From an uncultured Duganella sp. (GTDB lineage Bacteria; Pseudomonadota; Gammaproteobacteria; Burkholderiales; Burkholderiaceae), in contig CAMLSG010000001.1 of assembly GCA_946482635.1 (NCBI GenBank), positions 1 to 64,000 of the forward strand: 64,000 nt of DNA, written 5' to 3'. Position numbers and translations under genes: made by a program. Below the pieces are notes generated by a model. It had not been told where the DNA came from, searched no databases, and saw nothing but the letters and a program-made list of their open reading frames with translations. Below, one piece after another: positions 31,519 to 40,459 of this stretch (the first letter of the stretch is position 1; every line of letters begins with the position of its first letter).

Positions 31519-33051
31519 ATGCGCATGCCATTGTTCCACCGAACGGCCGCCGGGGCTGCCGTCGCCGCGGGGCCGCACGCGCTGGCGCGCCCTCATCGCG
31601 GCCTGCCCTTGCTATTGCTGCTCCCCTTCATGCTGCTGGCAATTTTTGTCGGCGTGGTCGGCGGGCTGGACTCGCCGCCGCTGGTGGCCATCGTCGGCAC
31701 CGCAGTGCTGTCGGTCCTGATGGTGTTCGTGCTGCCGTTGCACGGCATGTTCTGGTGCCTGTTCGTGCTGACTTTCCTGTTGCAGGGTTCGGCCGTCTAC
31801 TTCCTGAAGTTGCGTCCTGCGGCCTGGCTGGCCTTCGGCCTCGCGATCCTGTTCTTTTGCCGCGCATTGCTCGACCTCGTCGTGCACAAGCGCGAGCAGC
31901 ACCACCTGCGCAAGGGGGATGGTTCGACCGTGGAACTGGCGGCGGTGCTGTTCGTGGCGGCCTTTGTGATCAGCCTGGTGTTCAACCGTGTGCCCAAGTC
32001 GCAGATCTTCTCGGCAGCGAAGGCCATGCTGCCCATGTTCTCGGTGCTGTTCGCGCTGTACTGGTTCCGCTGGAAAGAGCAGCACCTTGAGACCAGCTGG
32101 CGCATGATGTTCTGGGTGGTGCTGATCCAGGTGCCGGTGGTGCTGTACCAGCACTTCTTCGTCGCCACGGCAACCACCTTCGATTCGATTGTCGGCACCT
32201 TCGGCGGCACGCCTGGTTTCGGCGGCAATAGCGCCATCATGGTGTTCTTCACGGTGGTGGCAATGGGTTATGCCGCGGCGCGCTGGCATGCCGGCCAGAT
32301 GTCCGGCAAGGCGATGTGGGCGTTCCAGGCGATCGGCTTTGCCATCATCCTGCTGGGCGAAGTGAAGGCAGCCTTCATCTGGCTGCCCCTGATGCTGGCC
32401 TGGGTCCTGCGGCGCAGGATTTTGCGCAGCATCGGCGCCTTCATCGGCTTTGCCGTGCTGCTGGCGGCCTTCGTCGGCACCACCTACACCGTGTATGAAA
32501 CGCTGTACTGGGGCAAGAAGGTGCAGTCGGCGCATAACATGGCGGAAAAGCTGGACCGTGGCGGCGGTTACTTCTTTGATCCCAACAACGTCAATTACCG
32601 CACCGGCGAGATCAGCCGCGCCGCCTCGCTCGCCCTGTGGGCACGCGACCCGCTGGCAACCGTGCCGCGCCGCCTGGTCGGCTATGGGCCCGGCGCCAGT
32701 AAACCGTCCGGCCTGCTCGGCGCGGGCGAGGTCGCCAAGCGCTACCAGCCGCTGCATCTTGACGCTACCGCGCTGGGCATCCTGCTGTGGGATGTAGGCC
32801 TATTGGGCGCTCTCGCTTACGGCTCCATGCTACTGTTTTCCCTGCTAGCTGCCTGGCGCTACGTGCGCCGAAAACAAGGTAGCGTGGCCCAGCTCGCGCT
32901 GGCCGATACCTGCGTCGCAGCCATGCTGCTGTTCCTGATGATGCTGGTTTATAACCGCGCGCTGATGGATGAGCCCACCGCCCAGCTGCTCCTGATGATG
33001 TGCATGGGGACGATAGTCCAGTTATGCCGTTTCGGCTCGTCCCAACGCTAG
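31519..33051 (+). CDS. Wzy-like polysaccharide polymerase/O-antigen ligase-type membrane protein
   Basis: 510 residues with AGGGGGAG upstream. About twelve membrane helices and one long periplasmic loop (about 330-400, YWGKKVQSAHNMAEKLDRGG to GPGASKPSGLLG). The loop position, the paired helices after it and its place between epsI and the flippase and glycosyltransferase genes fit a Wzy polymerase that joins repeat units on the periplasmic side. Sequence conservation in this class is low, so the call rests on topology and context. Confidence 0.75.
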   Translation: MRMPLFHRTAAGAAVAAGPHALARPHRGLPLLLLLPFMLLAIFVGVVGGLDSPPLVAIVGTAVLSVLMVFVLPLHGMFWCLFVLTFLLQGSAVYFLKLRPAAWLAFGLAILFFCRALLDLVVHKREQHHLRKGDGSTVELAAVLFVAAFVISLVFNRVPKSQIFSAAKAMLPMFSVLFALYWFRWKEQHLETSWRMMFWVVLIQVPVVLYQHFFVATATTFDSIVGTFGGTPGFGGNSAIMVFFTVVAMGYAAARWHAGQMSGKAMWAFQAIGFAIILLGEVKAAFIWLPLMLAWVLRRRILRSIGAFIGFAVLLAAFVGTTYTVYETLYWGKKVQSAHNMAEKLDRGGGYFFDPNNVNYRTGEISRAASLALWARDPLATVPRRLVGYGPGASKPSGLLGAGEVAKRYQPLHLDATALGILLWDVGLLGALAYGSMLLFSLLAAWRYVRRKQGSVAQLALADTCVAAMLLFLMMLVYNRALMDEPTAQLLLMMCMGTIVQLCRFGSSQR

Positions 33052-33070
33052 GGAATTGTGTCATTTCTGG

Positions 33071-33097
33071 GCGACATTGTTACAAAACTTTTGTCGC
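33071..33097. repeat. Inverted repeat in the leader of the secreted lyase gene
   Basis: GCGACA (33071-33076) and TGTCGC (33092-33097) around a 15-base AT-rich spacer, within the 152-base gap between the polymerase gene and the lyase gene. The gap is AT-rich and probably holds a second promoter of the locus. Function is unproven. Confidence 0.35.
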
Positions 33098-33203
33098 ACA
33101 GAAACGAATTTGTGAAATACGTGATGTAGACTTTCCTTGTTGTGCCGGATCAAATTGCGGTTAACTTATTGATTCGCAAACGAAATTGTCTGGAGAGTAT
33201 CAC

Positions 33204-35579
33204 ATGAAATTCGTTAAATATTCCCTTTTGCATTGCGCCGTGCTGGGCGCGCTTTCTACCTTTGCCACCACCAGTCGTGCCGACTGGGCCATTTCCGCCA
33301 ACATCGAAGCCGTGCGGCCCGCGCCGGACAAAATGCAGTTGCAACCACAGAATCCGCCCGGCTTTTCCTGGTCGCGTTATCCGATTGCTACTTCGTCCAC
33401 CTGGTACCTGGTCATCATCCAGCCGCCTGGCACCGCGTCGCCCATCAAGCATGTCGTGCCGCGCAACTGGCTGCTGCCAACCCATGCGTTCCCGACCGCC
33501 GGCATCTATACCTGGAAAGTGGCGCCGTTCACGCGCACCCAGGCAATGAACGATGCCGATGCGGCAGCGCGCACCAAGGCCAAGGCGGCAGGCTCGAACC
33601 TGGCCCAGATCGAGGCGGCGGCGGAAGCGGCCGTGGTGCCGCTGGCGGAAGCGGTGGCGAAGGACTGGTCGACGGTGCGCAGCTTCACCATCGACAGCAG
33701 CGCCACCAAATTCGAGGTGTATGACAACGCCACGCTGCGCGACAATGTGTTGCGCCATGGCCGTTCGCGCATGCTGTCGCCGACTTTCCAGCCTTACCTG
33801 AAATGGTCTTCGGCCATGGTTACCGAGCGCGGCGACCAGGTGCGGCGCCTGATCGAAACCGTGCAGTCGCGCATGACGATGGCGCCGGTCAAGGACAGCG
33901 ACTGGCCGCTGGTGAGCAGCGGCACCATGACCACGGCGCTGAGCAACCAGAATTCGGATATCCGCAACCGCATCAACCGCACCTCGCATCAAGTGGAAGC
34001 GGCAGCCTTGCTGTACCGCCTGAAACAGGGCGAGGCCATCGCAACGGCCTACCTGAACGAAGCGATCAAGCGCGGCGATGAACTGGCTGCCCTGAGCCCG
34101 ACCGGTCCGACCAGCTATGCCAACCAGGACCAGGCCACCCGCACCATTTCCCTGTCGCTGTCGAAAGCGCTGGATATGTTGTGGAACAACCTCGACTCGA
34201 CGCGCAAGGCAACCTGGCAATCGGCCATCGCGCGCCGGACGACGGACATCTACAATGACCTGTCGGGCAGCAATGGCCGGATGGACCAGTATCCTTACGA
34301 CGCCCACGGCGGCAATACGCTGGGTTTCCTGGCGCTGATCGCGGCCCTCAACCTGGGCGATGTGCCGGCGGCCCAGACCTGGTTCGACTTCGCGGTGCGC
34401 ACCTATGTGCACCAGGTCTACACCTGGAGCGGCCCGGAGGGCGGCTATGCCAACGGCACTGCATACGGCCAGGCGGCTGCGGACTTTTCGGTGCAGATCT
34501 GGGACCCGCTGAGCCAGGCGCTGGGCGTGTCGATCTACCGCAAGCCCTGGTCGGACGGCTTCCTGCGCTTCATGGCGCACTTTGTGCCGCCTGGCACGCC
34601 GAACCATGTGTTTGGCGATGGCCACGAGGACGTGCCGAACACTTACCTGCTGAAGGCCTTTGCCTCGCGCTTCAATACGCCGGCGGCCAAGTGGTACTTC
34701 AACAGCATGGCGGGAGTGGAAGATCCGCTGACACTGCTGCAGGCGCCGTCGCCGCTGCCGGTGAATACGGTCACCAGCGCCGTGCCGCCGCCGAACGGCG
34801 CTTTCTATCCCAGCGTGGGCTGGGCCGCGATGCACAGTTCTCTGGCGGATACGAAGCGCACGTCGCTGTATTTCAAGTCCAGCCCTTATGGCTCGTATAA
34901 CCACAGCCACGGCGACCAGAACTCGATTGTGCTGAACAGCGGCGGCAAGCGCTTGCTGATCGAAGCCGGTTATTACGACTGGTATGGTTCGCCGTTGTGG
35001 AGCAGCTGGTACCGCGCGACCAAGTCGCACAACGCGGTGACCTACGACAACGGCGTGGGGCAGCGCATCGAAGGCAATACGGTGAACCTGGGCCGCAACG
35101 GCAAGATCACCGGCTTCTCGACCACCTCGGCCATGGACTATGTGGAGGGCGATGCGACGCCGGCGTTCGAGGGCGCGCTGTCGCTGAACCGGCGCAAGGT
35201 GTGGTACTTCCGCAGCCAGGATGCGGCAGTGGTAATGGATACGCTGACGGCACCGGTGGCCCATGCCTGGGAGTGGAATTTCCATGCGGCCGTAGCGATT
35301 ACAGTCAATGCGGATGGTTCGGCGACCATCGTCAACGGCGACCGTTCACTGTGCGTCCGTTCCATCACGCCGGGCACCACCCTGGTGAAGCGGGATGGAC
35401 CGGCGCCGCGTACCGGGATCGAAGAGCACGCAGCCTTTACGCGTCCGGCGGCGCTCAAGGGTGAATTCGTGATCTTGCTCGACGTGGGCTGCAAGAAGCC
35501 CGCGGTCAAGCTGACCACGGGCACCACCAGCCGCGTGCTGACGGTGGGCAGCCAGACCATCACGCTGCCGCTGCCTTGA
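33204..35579 (+). CDS. Secreted heparinase II/III-like polysaccharide lyase with DUF4962-type N-terminus
   Basis: 791 residues from ATG 33204 with TGGAGAG seven bases upstream. Signal peptide ends near TSRA. An Ig-like N-terminal module (PDKMQLQPQNPPGFSWSRYP, GIYTWKVAPF) precedes an alpha-toroid with QYPYDAHGGNTLGF and a C-terminal beta-sandwich carrying SYNHSHGDQNSIVLNSGGKR, EAGYYDWYGSP and KSHNAVTYDNG, as in heparinase II/alginate lyases. Such lyases cut uronic-acid polymers by beta-elimination. It is likely periplasmic and acts on the polymer made here or clears trapped chains. Confidence 0.83.
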   Translation: MKFVKYSLLHCAVLGALSTFATTSRADWAISANIEAVRPAPDKMQLQPQNPPGFSWSRYPIATSSTWYLVIIQPPGTASPIKHVVPRNWLLPTHAFPTAGIYTWKVAPFTRTQAMNDADAAARTKAKAAGSNLAQIEAAAEAAVVPLAEAVAKDWSTVRSFTIDSSATKFEVYDNATLRDNVLRHGRSRMLSPTFQPYLKWSSAMVTERGDQVRRLIETVQSRMTMAPVKDSDWPLVSSGTMTTALSNQNSDIRNRINRTSHQVEAAALLYRLKQGEAIATAYLNEAIKRGDELAALSPTGPTSYANQDQATRTISLSLSKALDMLWNNLDSTRKATWQSAIARRTTDIYNDLSGSNGRMDQYPYDAHGGNTLGFLALIAALNLGDVPAAQTWFDFAVRTYVHQVYTWSGPEGGYANGTAYGQAAADFSVQIWDPLSQALGVSIYRKPWSDGFLRFMAHFVPPGTPNHVFGDGHEDVPNTYLLKAFASRFNTPAAKWYFNSMAGVEDPLTLLQAPSPLPVNTVTSAVPPPNGAFYPSVGWAAMHSSLADTKRTSLYFKSSPYGSYNHSHGDQNSIVLNSGGKRLLIEAGYYDWYGSPLWSSWYRATKSHNAVTYDNGVGQRIEGNTVNLGRNGKITGFSTTSAMDYVEGDATPAFEGALSLNRRKVWYFRSQDAAVVMDTLTAPVAHAWEWNFHAAVAITVNADGSATIVNGDRSLCVRSITPGTTLVKRDGPAPRTGIEEHAAFTRPAALKGEFVILLDVGCKKPAVKLTTGTTSRVLTVGSQTITLPLP

Positions 35580-35604
35580 GCCGCCAGGGGGACTGAGCCA
35601 TGCT

Positions 35605-37113
35605 ATGACAGCACCATACTCGGGCCCCCAAACGCGGCGTAACATCGCCGCCTTCCTGGTAGGCAAAGTGCCTACCGCCGTGCTGACAGCCAGCGTGCTT
35701 GGGCTGTCGGCACGCGTTCTGCCGGCTGCCGAATTCGGCCACTATGTGGTCGGCATGGCGCTGGTGGAACTCGTTCTTGGCCTGTCGAGCTTTGGCCTCG
35801 ACTGGGTTCTGTTGCGTTTCCTTCCCGAATACCGCTTGCGTGGCAGCCGCCAGGCGCTGGCACGCCTGGTCGTCACGGTGGCCGGGTGCCGTATGTTGCT
35901 GCTGGCGGTTGTCGCCTGCAGCCTGCTGCTGGCGCGCGGCGCCGGGGTGTTGCCTGCCAGTGTCCCGCCTGAACTGGCCGGCGTGCTGGCGATCCTGCTG
36001 GTGGTGGAGGGGGTAATGCGCATCTTGCGCGACAACACTCTGGAGGCGCTGGCCCTGCAATCGCGCATGCAACTCGTCACGGTGCTGCGTGGCGCCGTCA
36101 TCGCCTGCGCCTTGCTGGCGATGGGCAGCGGTACGGCACGCGAGCTGTTGCTGGCGGAACTGGGCGCAAGCGTCGGTGCGCTACTGCTGTCTGCCGGATT
36201 CTTTTTCCATGCCGTGCGCGGGCTTCCGATGCATGCGCAGGAAGGATGGCAGCCGCCTGGCGCTGGCCAGGTGCGAGCGGTGGCCTTGCACAACTACGCC
36301 AGCGGGATTGTTGAATACCTGTATTCGCCTTCCAGCCTGATCCTGCTGCTCGCGCGCAGCCAGGCGCCGGAAGCCATGGCGGGCCTGGGATTTGTCTTGC
36401 GTTTGACGGATATCATCCGCAACTACATGCCCGGCATGGTAATTTTCTCGGTAGTGCGCTCGCGCATGATTGGCGCCTACGCCGGCAATCGCGACTACGG
36501 CGAATTGCAGCGCTGGGCGCATTTCGTTTTCAAGGTTAGCGCGCTGAGCTTGCTGCCGGTGCTGGCGGTGGCTGCAGTGTATGGCGACCTGGTGTTGCAG
36601 CTGGCCAGCGGCGGCCGCTTTGGCGAATACCGTCTGCTGTTCGCGGTGCTGTGCGGCTGGCTGGCGCTGCGCCTGCATCGCCTGATCCTCAACGTGGTGT
36701 GCAATGCCGTTGGCCTGATGGGCATGTGGGCGTTGGCTTCGCTGTGCTCCTTGCTGGTGCTGCCTTTGCTCGCGTGGCTTGGTTCCGCGGCCCTGGGTTT
36801 GTGGCTGGTGCCGGCAGCCTTGCTGGGCAATGAACTGATCGTGAACGGGCTGGTCGTGGCGGGCATGCGGCGGCGCGGCTTTGCGTGGCCGCTGGGCTTG
36901 AGCTGGTGGGCGCGCGCCTTGCTGGCAATTGGCGCGGCGGCCGGCGTGGCGTGGCTGTTGCCGGGGCAGGGCGTGCTTGCGGCTGCTGTGGGAACCCTGC
37001 TGCTGTGCGCCGTATTTGCCGTAGCGCTGTTATTGTCGGGGGCAATTGATGAGAAAGATCGACAGCTTATCAACCGAGTGCTGGGACGCCAACTGTTGCG
37101 CGAGGTTTCATGA
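35605..37113 (+). CDS. Wzx-like polysaccharide flippase
   Basis: 502 residues, about 14 membrane helices, of the MATE/PST exporter class (N-terminal RRNIAAFLVGKVPTAVLTASVLGLSARVL type, EFGHYVVGMALVELVLGLSS). It should flip undecaprenyl-linked repeat units to the periplasm. A second ATG five bases earlier (35600) is closed at once by a stop. Its 3' end overlaps the next glycosyltransferase gene by four bases, beginning a long coupled run. Confidence 0.82.
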   Translation: MTAPYSGPQTRRNIAAFLVGKVPTAVLTASVLGLSARVLPAAEFGHYVVGMALVELVLGLSSFGLDWVLLRFLPEYRLRGSRQALARLVVTVAGCRMLLLAVVACSLLLARGAGVLPASVPPELAGVLAILLVVEGVMRILRDNTLEALALQSRMQLVTVLRGAVIACALLAMGSGTARELLLAELGASVGALLLSAGFFFHAVRGLPMHAQEGWQPPGAGQVRAVALHNYASGIVEYLYSPSSLILLLARSQAPEAMAGLGFVLRLTDIIRNYMPGMVIFSVVRSRMIGAYAGNRDYGELQRWAHFVFKVSALSLLPVLAVAAVYGDLVLQLASGGRFGEYRLLFAVLCGWLALRLHRLILNVVCNAVGLMGMWALASLCSLLVLPLLAWLGSAALGLWLVPAALLGNELIVNGLVVAGMRRRGFAWPLGLSWWARALLAIGAAAGVAWLLPGQGVLAAAVGTLLLCAVFAVALLLSGAIDEKDRQLINRVLGRQLLREVS

Positions 37114-38231
37114 AAGTGCTTGCCATCTATCCCGGATTGAATCCTACCTTCGATGAGGTAGCGTACGTGCTGCCGCCGCTGGTTGCGAAAGGCGTCGCGG
37201 TGGAGGTGGTGACGTCGCGCGTATCGGCGCTCAAGAGTTCCGAGCCGGGCGAGGCCTATGAAAACTTCCAGGGTGTGCCGATCCACCGCATCTTTCCAAG
37301 CTTGCGCGCCTTGTCGCACGAAGCCGCGCGCTACCTGCCGCAGGTACGCGAAATTGCAGACGCTTTCCAGCCGGATGTTTTGCTGGTGAATTCCTTCCAC
37401 ACCTTGCCGCTGCTGGAACTGTTGCGGCCACTGTACCCGGTTCCAGTGCTGCTGCGGGTGGAGTCGGCCGATCCGGTGCAGCTGCTGCGGCGGCGCTATT
37501 ACGGCGGCGTGCCCGCCTTGGGACGCGTCGCCGGGCGCATGCGCTGGTGGCAGGTATGCGGGCAGGTGGATGCGCTGATGAGCAACGACCCGGCGGACTT
37601 GCCGCAACTGGCGACGCTTGGCTTGCGCGGGCGGCGCGCCTATTACGCGGCGCATTGCGCGCAGCGGCCGGCCGACTGGCGGCCGGCGCGCGAGCGGCGG
37701 CAGGGCGAGATGATCTATGTCGGTTCGCTGATCCGCCACAAGAATTGCGAACGCTGGCTGGAGACGGTGCCGGCCATCCTGGAACATACGCCGGTCGAGC
37801 GTTTCGTGGTGATCGGGCGAGGACCGTACGGGCACGTCGTGAAGCAATTACAGGAGCGATTGGGCGACCGCGTCGAGCATGTGGAAGGGGTGACGCGCAT
37901 CGAAGCCTTGCAACGTTTGTCGTCAGCGTGGTTCGCCTATACGGAGAGCCATTCCGGCTGGGGCTTCCTGTGCGATTCATGGTCTACCCGCACGCCGGTG
38001 CTTTGCCCGCAATCGACTTTCAGCATCGTGCCCGGCTGGACCGGCATGATGCCGCAGGATGTGCCGGCCATGCTGGCCACCATCAACCGCCTGTATGACG
38101 ATGCCGAGTATTACAGCACCCTGCAGGATGGCGGCGCCTTGCGTTACGCCTCCGAGCATACGGCCGATGTGGTGAGCAGGCAGTACCTGCAGATCCTGCG
38201 CGAAGTCGTGGCGGAGGGGCGGCGGCCATGA
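37110..38231 (+). CDS. GT4-like glycosyltransferase
   Basis: 373 residues, ATGA overlap with the flippase gene. GT-B layout: N-terminal MKVLAIYPGLNPTFDEVAYVL and, in the second half, GEMIYVGSLIRHKN, FVVIGRGPYG and VEGVTRIEALQRLSSAWFAYTESHSGWGFLCDSWSTRTPVL, where the ESHSGWG part replaces the usual ExGF donor-site motif. No membrane segments. It adds a sugar to the lipid-linked repeat unit; donor and linkage are unknown. Confidence 0.78.
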   Translation: MKVLAIYPGLNPTFDEVAYVLPPLVAKGVAVEVVTSRVSALKSSEPGEAYENFQGVPIHRIFPSLRALSHEAARYLPQVREIADAFQPDVLLVNSFHTLPLLELLRPLYPVPVLLRVESADPVQLLRRRYYGGVPALGRVAGRMRWWQVCGQVDALMSNDPADLPQLATLGLRGRRAYYAAHCAQRPADWRPARERRQGEMIYVGSLIRHKNCERWLETVPAILEHTPVERFVVIGRGPYGHVVKQLQERLGDRVEHVEGVTRIEALQRLSSAWFAYTESHSGWGFLCDSWSTRTPVLCPQSTFSIVPGWTGMMPQDVPAMLATINRLYDDAEYYSTLQDGGALRYASEHTADVVSRQYLQILREVVAEGRRP

Positions 38232-39202
38232 TTCATGTGCTCCTTCCGCAAGCCAGCAGCTATCGCGATATCACCGAGTACCTTCGCGAGCGCGGTGCGC
38301 GCGTGACCATCGTGGGATCCGGCACGCAGGGCATGAGCGGCAAGCTCGCCATCGTGCTGTCCATGTTCTCGCCAAAGCTGCTGCGCTGCTTTGGCTTGTG
38401 GAAGAAGTCAGACCGCTTGCTGATCGTTGGCTGGCAGGCCTTGCCGGTGCTGGCACTGGTCAAGGCGCGCCTGCTGCCGCGGCCGGAGCGCCTGCTGGTG
38501 ATGAGCTGCTTCGTGCATGGAAAGCGCGCGCGCCGCCTTGCCGACCGTGTGCTGCGCGCGCTGCGCGTGCCGGGCCTGGGCTTCATCGCCTTCTCGCCGG
38601 GGGAGGCACGCAACCTGGTGCAGAACGTCGGCATGGCGCCGCAGGACGTGCATTGCCACCTGTGGCGGCAGGAGCTGGATGGCCGGGCCGCGCAACAGGA
38701 TGATGACGGCAGTATTTTCGCCGGCGGCTTTTCCAATCGCGATTATGACCTGTTGCTGGAAGCAGCCGAACCCCTGCCGGCACCGCTGGTGATCGTCGCT
38801 TCGCAGCGCAACCAGATCCGCCAGCCGGCGCGCGACAGCACGCGCATCCTGCGCGATTTGCCGGAGGCGGAATTCGAAGGGCTGCTGGCGCGCAGCAGCG
38901 TGGTGGCGATGCCCTTGCGCGGCCTGGGCGAGGCGTGCGGGCAAAGTGTCCTGTTGCGCGTGCTGCGGCATGGGAAACCGCTGGTGGCGACACGCCACGA
39001 AGCGATCGAAGCCTATCTTGGCGAAGACTATCCAGGCTTTGTGCCGCACGATGACGTGCAGGCGATGCGCCAGGCGCTGGCGCATGCGCTGGAACAGCCG
39101 GCGCGGCGCGCGGAACTGGCACAGCGCGTGCGCCTGGCAGCGGGAAAGCTGGAAGGGCGCGGCGAACCGGGCGCTGAAATTGAGCAGTTCTTGCTAGGAT
39201 GA
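38228..39202 (+). CDS. Divergent GT-B glycosyltransferase-like protein
   Basis: 324 residues, ATGA overlap with the previous gene. N-terminal half is short (MIHVLLPQASSYRDITEYLRERG) with a Leu-rich mid part; the C-terminal half has SIFAGGFSNRDYDLLLEAA, SSVVAMPLRGLGEACGQSVLLRVLRHGKPLVATRHEAIEAYL, a typical donor-binding region of GT4-like enzymes. It is smaller than most of the family. Assigned by fold pattern and neighbours. Confidence 0.65.
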   Translation: MIHVLLPQASSYRDITEYLRERGARVTIVGSGTQGMSGKLAIVLSMFSPKLLRCFGLWKKSDRLLIVGWQALPVLALVKARLLPRPERLLVMSCFVHGKRARRLADRVLRALRVPGLGFIAFSPGEARNLVQNVGMAPQDVHCHLWRQELDGRAAQQDDDGSIFAGGFSNRDYDLLLEAAEPLPAPLVIVASQRNQIRQPARDSTRILRDLPEAEFEGLLARSSVVAMPLRGLGEACGQSVLLRVLRHGKPLVATRHEAIEAYLGEDYPGFVPHDDVQAMRQALAHALEQPARRAELAQRVRLAAGKLEGRGEPGAEIEQFLLG

Positions 39203-39205
39203 AGC

Positions 39206-40459
39206 ATGGCTCGCCCAGTACGCATCTTGCAGCTCGTGCCGGAACCGTTGCCGACTTTCCGCGCCGACGTGGCGACCCTTTTCGGAAAATACCTGCCGCG
39301 CCATGGCGTGCAATGCCACCTGGTCGGCAAGGGCAGCGCGGCGCCGGCCGACAACCAGGGCTTCGCCTCTTCACGGCGGGCACGCGCTGGTGCGCGTTGG
39401 AAATCCGAGCTGTCTTTTCTCTGGCTTTGCCTGCGGGCCTTGCTAGGCGCTAGCGGCCGCACCCACGATGCGGTGCAAGTGCGCGACATGGTCAGCATTG
39501 GCCTGCTGGCGTTGCTGGTGGCGCGCGTGAAGGGATTGCCGATGATGTACTGGCTGTCATACCTGATGAGTGAAGGGCGCATCGAACGCGCGCAGGGTGA
39601 GCTGGCCCGCCTGCCTGCGCGGCGCATCCTGCGCCGCCTGCGCGCCCGTCTTGTACTCGCCAAAGGATGCGCCGAGCGCTGGCTGCTGTACCGCGTCCTG
39701 CTGCCGCGTGCCGACCACGTGTTCGTGCAAAGCGAGGCGATGGCGCGGCTGGTGACCCGGCACGGCGTGCCGGCAGGGCGTATCAGCGCGGTGCCGATGG
39801 GCGTCGACATGGAAGCAGTCGCGCCGGCCGGATCAGTGCCGAAGGCCCGCTCGTGGCCAGGCTGGGAAGGGCGGGCGGTGGTGGCCTATCTTGGCACGCT
39901 GGACCGGGCGCGTTGCCTGGAGCGCGTGCTGGACGCGCTGGTGCTGGTGCGGCGCGAATTGCCGTCGGCCAGCCTGCTCCTGATCGGCAGTTCACCGCAG
40001 CAGGCTGACGTGCCGCAACTGCTTGATGCGGCGCGTGCGCGGGGCCTGGCGGAGGCGGTGCAGGTCACCGGCTGGCTGCCGCCGGCACAGGCCTGGGAGT
40101 ACCTGCAGGGTGCGCAAGCGGCGATTTCCTATGTGCCGCGCGGTGCGCTGTACGACGTCAGCTCGCCGACCAAGCTGCTGGAATATCTGGCGCTGGGCAT
40201 GCCCTGCGTCGGCAACGACATTCCAGACCAGGAAGCCGTGCTGGCCGCCAGCGGCGCGGGCTGGCTGGCGGCCAGCACGCCGCAAGCGATGGCCGACGCT
40301 TTGCTGGCTATCTTGCGCGACCCGCAGGCAGCGCGCGAGCGCGCGGCGGCGGGTCCGGCATACATTGAAGCGGCGCGCAGCTACCGCGTGCTGGGCGAGG
40401 CGGTGGCGCAGCGCTATCGGAACCTGGTGGGAGGCGATCATGCTGGCCGAATTGCGTAA
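39206..40459 (+). CDS. GT4-family glycosyltransferase
   Basis: 417 residues starting three bases after the previous stop. GT-B features: N-terminal RILQLVPEPLPTFRADVATLFG, then a linker with GVPAGRISAVPMGVDME, VVAYLGTLDRARCLERVLDALV, LLLIGSSPQQ and SYVPRGALYDVSSPTKLLEYLALGMPCVGNDIPDQ, where ExxA-type binding is replaced by SSPTKLLEYLA. Its end overlaps the start of the PaaK-like gene by 20 bases. Cytoplasmic; sugar unknown. Confidence 0.82.
   Translation: MARPVRILQLVPEPLPTFRADVATLFGKYLPRHGVQCHLVGKGSAAPADNQGFASSRRARAGARWKSELSFLWLCLRALLGASGRTHDAVQVRDMVSIGLLALLVARVKGLPMMYWLSYLMSEGRIERAQGELARLPARRILRRLRARLVLAKGCAERWLLYRVLLPRADHVFVQSEAMARLVTRHGVPAGRISAVPMGVDMEAVAPAGSVPKARSWPGWEGRAVVAYLGTLDRARCLERVLDALVLVRRELPSASLLLIGSSPQQADVPQLLDAARARGLAEAVQVTGWLPPAQAWEYLQGAQAAISYVPRGALYDVSSPTKLLEYLALGMPCVGNDIPDQEAVLAASGAGWLAASTPQAMADALLAILRDPQAARERAAAGPAYIEAARSYRVLGEAVAQRYRNLVGGDHAGRIA

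Noticed and set aside
33120..33203. Sigma-54 promoter before the secreted lyase
   Set aside because: A GG...GC pair is present, but the spacing is eight bases, not ten, and the -24 box does not match.
33150..35285. Minus-strand open frame of 711 codons opposite the secreted lyase
   Set aside because: Antisense shadow; the plus strand has signal peptide, ribosome site and lyase motifs.
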